From contig OX359246.1 of the NCBI GenBank assembly GCA_947179485.1, forward strand, positions 19,468,001 through 19,532,000: a stretch of DNA of 64,000 nt, read 5' to 3'. How positions within the stretch are numbered: position 1 is the first letter of the stretch; every line of letters starts with the position of its first letter. The notes beneath the pieces were generated by a model, which saw only the letters and a list, made by a program, of their open reading frames with translations, was not told the origin of the DNA and searched no databases. Both the position numbers and the translations under genes were made by a program. The stretch comes from Allacma fusca (lineage: Eukaryota > Arthropoda > Collembola > Symphypleona > Sminthuridae). Of this stretch, positions 57,261 to 64,000 are shown one piece after another.

Positions 57261-57645
57261 TTTACATTCCTTTTGTGTGGGAAAGGAATGAGGCAAAATC
57301 GTGCAGCGGAATGTTGCAGAAAATTAGCTTCACATGGGCAAAATCATTTGAGCGGGAAACTGCTGCTTATAATTGGGGAGAAAACCCCCTGTAATTATAA
57401 TTAATTATAGAATTGCCATGTACTGCGTCATATTGATTAGACAATGTTTTCTTACAATAAAATAGGAGAAAAATATTTTTTTTCATAATATACGCTGTCA
57501 CAAGCACATATTTACACTCCTTATGTGTGGGATAGGAATTAGGGAAAATCTAGGAACGGAATAGTGCAGAAAAGTAGCTGCACATGGGCAAAATCATATG
57601 AAGAGAAAATACTGCTTATATTTGGCGAGAAAATAATGGCGACTA
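57250..57645 (+). repeat. Local duplication in the unit G upstream region
   Basis: A block at 57261-57390 (tttgtgtgggaaaggaat, then cacatgggcaaaatcat, then actgctgcttata) recurs at 57515-57620 (ttatgtgtgggataggaat, cacatgggcaaaatcat, actgcttata). A third, shorter relative is at 43611-43690. Confidence 0.6.
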
Positions 57646-58152
57646 CGTGGATATTCAAGGTAATAATTACAATTAATTATACAATAATCAGCTTAATTAA
57701 TTATATGAAAGATTATGTGACAGAAAATAGAGCAATAGCCCCAATTGGGTTTTTTTCCGATAAATATCATTCCCATAAATGTAATTGACCTGAAATTTAT
57801 ATCCAGTTAATTCTGTAAAATTATTCCACATGCTATTTAACTGAAACCTTATAAAACCTTAATATATACCTTAATTAAAGGTATGAATCCTACAATCTAG
57901 CTTAAATGCAAATAATGTCAATGAAAGGTAACTTTTTTAAAATGCTGACATTATTTTTAATGTAGAGCCTCATATTCAAATTATTGTTTAATTTGAGCCC
58001 ACATGGCCATGTGGGCTTGTAACACACTAGTTTTAATAAAAGACTGAAGAAATATCTCTTAAATTTTGACCTAAATTGTGCTACTTAGATACAAATGAGT
58101 GTACATAATTAAAATAATTGTTGCATTGACGATCATGTATAAAGTGTATTTT

Positions 58153-58256
58153 ATTCATCGACGTTTATTAGTACGGATACGGAACATCCACTAGACCAAA
58201 ACAAATCACAGGAAGTGGACGGTTCATAACACTTGGTTCATTCAATTTACTGAGTA
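58153..58256 (+). promoter_or_regulatory. Conserved upstream block of receptor unit G
   Basis: Contains attcatcgacgtttattag, atccactagacca, tcacaggaagtgga and ggttcattcaatttactgag in the same order as units D-F. It precedes the ATG at 58332. Confidence 0.4.
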
Positions 58257-58422
58257 AGCGTTTACTAAAGAAGCTGTTTTCAGAAAAGTAAATAGTTGTT
58301 CTTCGTTCAAGCTTTGAGCAAAGTAATCAACATGCTGAGCAATTATGCAGTTCGCTGGAACCTTAGAACTCTAAGGGTTGCTTCATGGCTTTGTACTATC
58401 CCATTTGAGGTTGACCTAGAAA

Positions 58423-61400
58423 TAGTGGTCGGACCAATTCAATTCAGAATTGGAAATTTTCGATTCGATTCAATTCGATTCAGTAGTATTTCGATTCGAT
58501 TTGCAGCAAAGCCAAATCGAATGATTCGATTTGGACACTGAACTGAATCGAATCATATCATGTGAATTGCAATTCAAACAATTCATGAAAACCGCTCCGA
58601 CTACCCACGGGTTTCAAAAAATGCGTTACATGCCTTATTTCTCGTGCTTTCATGAGTTTCAATTTTTTATACACACCATCCATCGGCATTTTGCACTCGC
58701 TGGTATCCGTCATCACTGCAACACCTACTCATACCGCCTTTAGGAAACAAAGCAGTCATACTTTCACTAAAATATATCAGAACTTTAAAATAGCTAATTC
58801 CAGTTTTGTAAATTATCCATTAATTAGCTGGATAACGGGATTAGGATGGATATAGAAGAATTTCCGGTATATTCGGATTCGGAGGAAAGTGTTGTGCAAA
58901 TAGAAAAAAGCGATACAATTAAAAACCAGTCAAAACGAAAAAAACCAAATAGCCTGCGGTCAAAGTTTTATAATTATTTTACTTGGACGCCTGATTCGAA
59001 AGATCCACAAACAGGCAAATGGAAATGCAATCAAAAACTTTGCGGGTAAGGTGCATAGCTTGAACAACACAAACTTTTTTCACTTATTCCTGCAAAAGAA
59101 AGCTGAAATAAATTACAACAGATATTAACGTATACTGTCCTTTGTATCACGATATATAGTAAAATATGGCTATGATTATTGAAAACATTTTAGAAAGGAG
59201 TATATAATTCCGAATCGCGGAGGTACATCGTCCCTGAAAAATCACATGGAGCGCAGTCATGCACAGATTCTCAGGGAATCTGGAAGTAGTTCGTTAGTCA
59301 CAAAAAATCAGTCAGATTTAAGATCATTTTGGAAAGAAAAGGAAGAAGTAAAGAAGAAGGGTCCCATCACTGAAACTGGTTTTCGTGATCATCTTGTCAG
59401 GTTTATGGTGACATCAAATCAGCCTTTTACTTTGGTTGAAGAACCCGAATTTCGCAATTTCGTAACATACTGTACAGGAAATGCTACAGCAGATTTTATG
59501 CCGTGTGCCAAAACTATGCGAAAATTAATCTTGGACAAATATGAGGAGGAAAAGGGAAATTTGAAGAAGGTAATTGCTGCAAACGAAGGAAAAGTCAGTT
59601 TCATTATAGATTGTTGGACTTCAGCTAACCAACACCCCTTCCAAGGAGTGGTCGCATCGTTTATAGATAGCGAATGGCAACTTCAAACGGTTGTTCTGGA
59701 CCTGACTCTACTGGAGGGCAGTCATACAGGAGAAAATATTTGTGCCGCGTTTGGAACGGTCCTTGATGAATTTGGTCTTTGGAGCAAACTTTTAGCTGTA
59801 ACGACTGATAATGCGAGTAATATGGACACATTTTTTGAATTTTTGGATATTAAAGCCATCGAAATGGACTCACTGTTTTGCTCAAAGAAGCATCGAATTC
59901 GCTGCCTGGCCCATATTTTAAACCTTTGCTGCAAGGCAATTATTAAAGGAGAAGATTTATCGGAAGATGTCGAAGGAGTTGAAGATGATGAGGATACGGA
60001 TACATGTGAGTACAAAATGCGGCCAAAGTCTAAGATGGAGAAGATCATAGCAAAACTCCGGTCAGCTGTGACTGCAATAAGAGCATCTCCGTCGCGAAGA
60101 CAAACATTTAGACGATTTTGTTTGGCCAATAATGTACAATACAAAATGTTGATTAGGGATATTGATGTGCGCTGGAATTCCACTTTATTAATGATGGAAC
60201 GAGGTCGTGAAATGAAGGATCCTTTGGAAGCAACATTAAATTCATATCCAAAGCTTCGAAAAAGAATGCTTAGTACTGAAGATTGGAACTACATCGATTT
60301 ACTCATTGAAATTTTGAGACCGTTTCGAGAAGCCACAGTGATGCTCTCCAGCCAACAATCTCCAACCTTGTCTAAGACTTCCGCTATTTACACAGCCCTT
60401 TTCAGTCACTTAGAAAAGTACACAGATTCTCCAATCAAGTCGCGGTCTTCAAAAACGTCCACGCAGCAACATTATCCTGATTGGTTACGAAGGTGTGCTG
60501 AATGCGGATGGGAGAAGTTGAAAAAATACTATCCAAGTTCTGATGGGGAGGCTTACATAATTAGCACAAGTAAGTTGGCCTGAATATACGTCGTTGCCCG
60601 CTTATCCATTTTATTGCCAAAAATACAACGTTGTGAATTCTGTTTTACAGTTCTCGATCCCCGATGCAAATTGGAATTTTTTAAAAATTCTAATTGGAGG
60701 AAAGAATGGATCGACAACTGTAAAAAGACCATCAACGAAGTTTGGAAAAAGAACTACATAGGCAACGAATCAGCACTACCAGTTGTAACTACAAATTATG
60801 TTGTCCAATCTGAGTCCCATTCTATATTTGAAAATATGTTTGCCAGCGCAACTGCTTCAAAGCAAAGCGCAGAAGATGACCTAGCTAGATATCTTAGTCA
60901 AAAGACTATTCATCCAGATATGCTGAAAAAAGAAGTGACAGGTATTAACGGAGCTTTGGGGTGGTGGAAGGCAAGTGAAATATAAATCAGAAAACTTAGT
61001 AGTAAAACGGGGTTTTAGTTTTCCATACGTTTATTTTCATTGCTGTTTATCCCAGATTCATGAAACAGAGTTTCCACGTCTCTCTAAAATGGCAAAGGAT
61101 TATCTTGGCATTTTGGGATCTGGAGTTGCTGTAGAAAATTTCTTCTGTGATGGCGGTGATTTAATTGGACAACGCAGGCAGAGTTTATCCCCAGACTCGA
61201 TTACAATCTGCATGTGCCTGAAAAACTGGCTTGAAAATAATACTTCAAACCTCAAAACGGATGAAATGCTTTTGAAATCAATTCGATACAAAGTGTTAGG
61301 CCACGATGACGAATAATTGCTAATTTGAGACATTTAAACATTTGTATTAGCGGGATAAAATGTACAGTATAACCCAGCAACAATTTTATACATGTAGTTA

Positions 61401-61780
61401 GCTTGTATTTAGGTAAAGATGATTTTTTAAACCCAGAGACGTTCCAAAATGGCAAGTTCGAATGCCCTGGTCTTGACATCTTATTTTACGTGATTAAATG
61501 CTTCTAACTGGAGTACTCTGAAATGTTTCCTACTTATGAAATAATTAAATGTGCCGATGCAATTACATTCGACAATAAGTACTTTTTCTTTGTAGGAAAA
61601 TTTTATATTTTACTGCCTGAATCGTTTGATTTATGATTCAATTCGATTCACTGAGTGAATCGAATCGAATTGAATTGCTTTTGTGCAAATTGAATCGAAA
61701 ATCGGTCTTTCAATTCAATTCAAGGTTCAAATTGAATCGAATTGAAAACTTTGAATCAAATTGAATCGATCCGACCACTA
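58423..61780 (+). mobile_element. Autonomous hAT transposon with intact transposase
   Basis: Ends tagtggtcggaccaattc and gaatcgatccgaccacta are inverted copies over the outer part. An exact 8-bp target duplication cctagaaa lies at 58415-58422 and 61781-61788 and consists of receptor exon sequence. About 130 bases at each end repeat the word gattcgattcaattc and its complement. The interior encodes a four-exon transposase. Exact duplication and intact exons suggest recent insertion. Confidence 0.93.
58846..61316 (+). CDS. hAT-family transposase
   Basis: Four exons (58846-59045, 59194-60569, 60651-60970, 61056-61316) join in phase to 718 residues. Exons 1-2 form a BED-type zinc finger (FYNYFTWTPDSKD, CNQKLCG, then LKNHMERSH). 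The RNase-H-like core shows FIIDCWTSANQ (first Asp), AVTTDNASNM (second Asp) and RCLAHILNLCCK. After STILDPRCK the last exon carries the dimerisation region (EFPRLSKMAKDYLGI, GSGVAVENFFCDGGDLI) with the likely catalytic Glu, then MCLKNWL. Introns 1 and 2 are GT-AG. Intron 3 must begin with GC (aag|gcaagt), the only donor that keeps the frame; this fits the known consensus of GC-AG introns. The enzyme would cut and paste this element and possibly the related one at 18591-29369. Confidence 0.9.
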
Positions 61781-62031
61781 CCTAGAAACTGGGAAAGTGG
61801 TGATAACCAAATCTTCATGGAAGCAGCGAGCTTGTTTACTTCGAATATATTTTTTTATGACTTGTACAATAATTCACGGTATTCCCGGACAAGGGATCAA
61901 TCCACTGGATTTGATATTACACGCACTGTTAGTCTTTGCAAATATAGCAACATTTTTAACTGCCTTTCAACTTTTGATTTTAAATCCAGAACAACTAGCG
62001 TTTTTATTCAATGAACTCTATAATGAGAACG

Positions 62032-63517
62032 GTAAGAAAATAAAAAGTCAGAGAAGTCTGTAGATATAGTTCCAACATGTATGTAACTATGAATACAAAA
62101 AAGGCCAGAATGTCATAAAATCGAAATGTCCAAAACAAAACGTTTTGTTGCATTGCAACAAATTTTGACAGGGGTTGTCAAACCCCTGTCAAATAAAGTC
62201 AAACAATCTAAAAAGGCCCTGTTTGCAAATTTCCATGAAACACGCCATCAAATTTGAAAATCCCTCCCAAATAAAGGTCAACGAATTTAAAAATCCCTGT
62301 TCGCAAAATGCAATCCATCATGCACAGTTTCACAAAATCATATGACCTGAATGTCAATGTAGTTATTTACTGTACTAATTGGAAATCAAATTACTACTGA
62401 CATTACCAGGTACTCCGTAGTCTGAAAGAGTGGGGAAAAAACAATTTTTAATTAGTTTTAGTTACTTTAGTAGTGGCTACATACGAGCGTATGTATGGGT
62501 TTGTATGTACACATAGGATTACACATTATTTTTCATTAGTTAGCTCATATAAGCAAGCAAAGCACAGATCTTTCCATTTCTAGAGAATATATTTTTTTAA
62601 GGAACAAGCTTTCACAAAGACACCTACGGAATCTCAGATATTAGAACAATTTTCTTACAAACATGAAACGCTAGCAAAAGTTTACGTATTTCAAGGTGAG
62701 AGTCATTGCCCTAATTGTGAACTAGTTCTGGGAATGGGTCTGTTCTCTGCTTTCTGGTCTGGTATGGTCCAAGCGTATAGCAACTTTCCATAAGATTTGT
62801 TTCACAATGTTTTTTGCAAGGAAATTCTTCGTCGACCATTTGGACCAAATTTTGTGGCGATTTAATTAGTCGAAGCAAACTTTTCACTGTATAATTATAA
62901 TTACGAAGATGCTTTTTTTTACTAATTCGCAAAAAGTAGAATTTTCAACTTTTGAAAAATTCGTTGCGGAAAAAAACGCAAAGCGTAGATATGCACTTAC
63001 CCCCCCATGAAAAAAAAAGATTTGAGGATAACTTCTACACCCTTTGACCAAATCCTAATATTAAGGGCTTAAAGTCAATGACAGAATTTGTATAACCTCC
63101 AATGTTTAACTCACCTCTTCAGCATGTATAGTTTACGAGATCTGAAGCTGTTTATACCCAAGTTTTCCCTTGAGTCTATGGAATTGCCTATCCTGATACA
63201 TTGCAGTTTTTTTAAAGGTCTTCCCCCACAACAACTTTGATAAAAATTTGCAAAAAATGTCTGTCTAATTATTGAAAGCTAGTGTGCAAAATCTTATGAT
63301 GTGCGACCAAGGGCTTGGACCCTTAAAAATTAATTGTTTAAAAATGCAAACTATGGTTGTCATAATCATAACCTTCAATATTCGAAACGCAACTTCAAGT
63401 CTTTCCAATACTAACAACTAATTAAATTATTTGAACTTCATTAACATTTTAATAATGTATTAAGTATTACTATTATAATATGGACTCATAAAATCAAGAA
63501 AATTTTTAAAACCATTG
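62032..63517. other. No gene recognised; short repeat patch
   Basis: Begins as intron 1 of unit G but no exon 2 follows. At 62170-62300 there is a run of 'gacaggggttgtcaaa / aaatccctg' words like the interior of the element at 17218-17563, including a short palindrome (gacaggggtt / aacccctgtc), probably part of a related element. Confidence 0.45.
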
Positions 63518-63799
63518 AATAAAAAATGAGGTTTTAAAAAACCAAAACGAAGATGCTTTTACGGTTCTAAAAAGTGAAAAACTAGCATTTGGTGCGGGAG
63601 GAATTAGAGCAATAATGAACGATACAAAGCATCTCGGGTGCAAACACATACGTATACATAATATATTATTCGGTAGCACCCGAGATGCTTTGTATCGTTC
63701 ATTATTGCTCTAATTCCTCCCGCACCAAATGCTAGTTTTTCACTTTTTAGAACCGTAAAAGCATCTTCGTTTTGGTTTTTTAAAACCTCATTTTTTATT
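63518..63799. repeat. Perfect 124-bp inverted repeat with 34-base spacer
   Basis: Left arm 63518-63641 and right arm 63676-63799 are exact complements as far as I can read, with no mismatch over 124 bases. The arm has no iterated word and no obvious flanking duplication. Perfect identity implies a very recent origin, gene-conversion-like correction, or an assembly/read artefact. Transcription would give a long perfect hairpin that small-RNA machinery could use. Confidence 0.9.
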
Positions 63800-64000
63800 A
63801 TATGATGTTTAAATTCTTCACAATACAAGGCAAACAGTCCGAAATACTCAAATACAATACACTGTTCTGAAAATTTCCAGCTAATGCTCTTTCTTTTCGG
63901 TTTCTAGAACATATGTATATAACTTTAACCACCAACCATAAACAGATAGGAAGCACTTCAACGACTGCATGGACCTATGCATAAGGTACTAAACCGTGCC
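63800..64000. other. Window end, nothing recognised
   Basis: AT-rich sequence after the palindrome without a coding signal. Confidence 0.5.

Larger units (their letters stand above)
58332..62031 (+). pseudogene. Chemoreceptor-like unit G: exon 1 interrupted by a hAT transposon
   Basis: Exon 1 starts at the conserved ATG (58332) and runs to 58422, where the hAT element begins; it resumes after the second copy of the target site at 61789 and ends at 62031 before gtaagaaa. Without the insert and one copy of the 8-bp site, the exon would be 334 nt. That is 24 nt shorter than in other units, so an 8-codon deletion kept the frame. The insertion lies at codon 31, before the first membrane segment. 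No exon 2 or 3 was found before the window ends, so the unit may have been incomplete already. Confidence 0.82.

Noticed and set aside
1-64000. CRISPR arrays, bacterial operons, riboswitches or rRNA genes
   Set aside because: None seen. The repeats are transposon ends or duplications, and the genes have spliceosomal introns.

Overview
This is an AT-rich, intron-containing eukaryotic window with no bacterial operon structure. The genes point to an arthropod. They include two divergent ionotropic-receptor (IR) genes, a tandem family of seven-helix chemoreceptor-like genes of about 380 residues, a secreted polysaccharide lyase of family 8 and a dienelactone-hydrolase-like gene. Divergent receptor arrays beside microbial-type carbohydrate enzymes resemble springtail (Collembola) genomes. 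That assignment is an inference from family knowledge, not something the sequence proves.

Layout. 1-4.4 kb: no gene, one hAT-like non-autonomous element. 4.4-5.5 kb (-): terminal exon of an IR. 8.0-11.2 kb (+): six-exon PL8 lyase whose splice phases all agree (754 aa). 12.3-14.1 kb (+): intact single-exon IR paralogue (615 aa). 14.6-15.5 kb (-): three-exon dienelactone-hydrolase homologue (248 aa) with glycine at the usual nucleophile cysteine position. 17.2-62.0 kb: a tandem chemoreceptor cluster heavily invaded by transposons.

Chemoreceptor cluster. Units have three coding exons of about 358, 307 and 481 nt. Only the unit at 48194-49932 is intact. The first (17680-31157) has a 1-nt deletion in exon 1 and a 12.2-kb intron 2 holding nested transposons. 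The unit at 34473-35250 has lost exon 1 and decayed. The unit at 38954-41311 has a 4-bp duplication and lacks its last helix. Remnants lie at 46536 and 52435. The last (58332-62031) has a 3.36-kb autonomous hAT element in exon 1. A divergent relative on the minus strand (50353-51565) is intact, and its 5' end is copied again near 53.6 kb.

Mobile DNA. An LTR element of Ty3/gypsy type (19816-28950, near-identical LTRs) carries gag, pol and two overlapping downstream ORFs. It sits inside one hAT-like element (inner) that sits inside another (outer), all within a receptor intron. About ten hAT-like elements are present, six with exact or near-exact 8-bp target duplications. Most have ends built from a short iterated word, and the word differs between elements, even between two that share the same terminal inverted repeat. 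One (58423-61780) encodes an apparently intact four-exon transposase with a GC-AG intron. Fold-back elements lie at 52.8 and 53.15 kb, and a perfect palindrome with 124-bp arms lies at 63.5-63.8 kb.

The host genes shown here do not form one pathway. The IR and receptor genes would act in chemosensory membranes; the PL8 enzyme would be secreted, perhaps for digestion. The receptor cluster reads as birth-and-death evolution with transposons supplying much of the damage.
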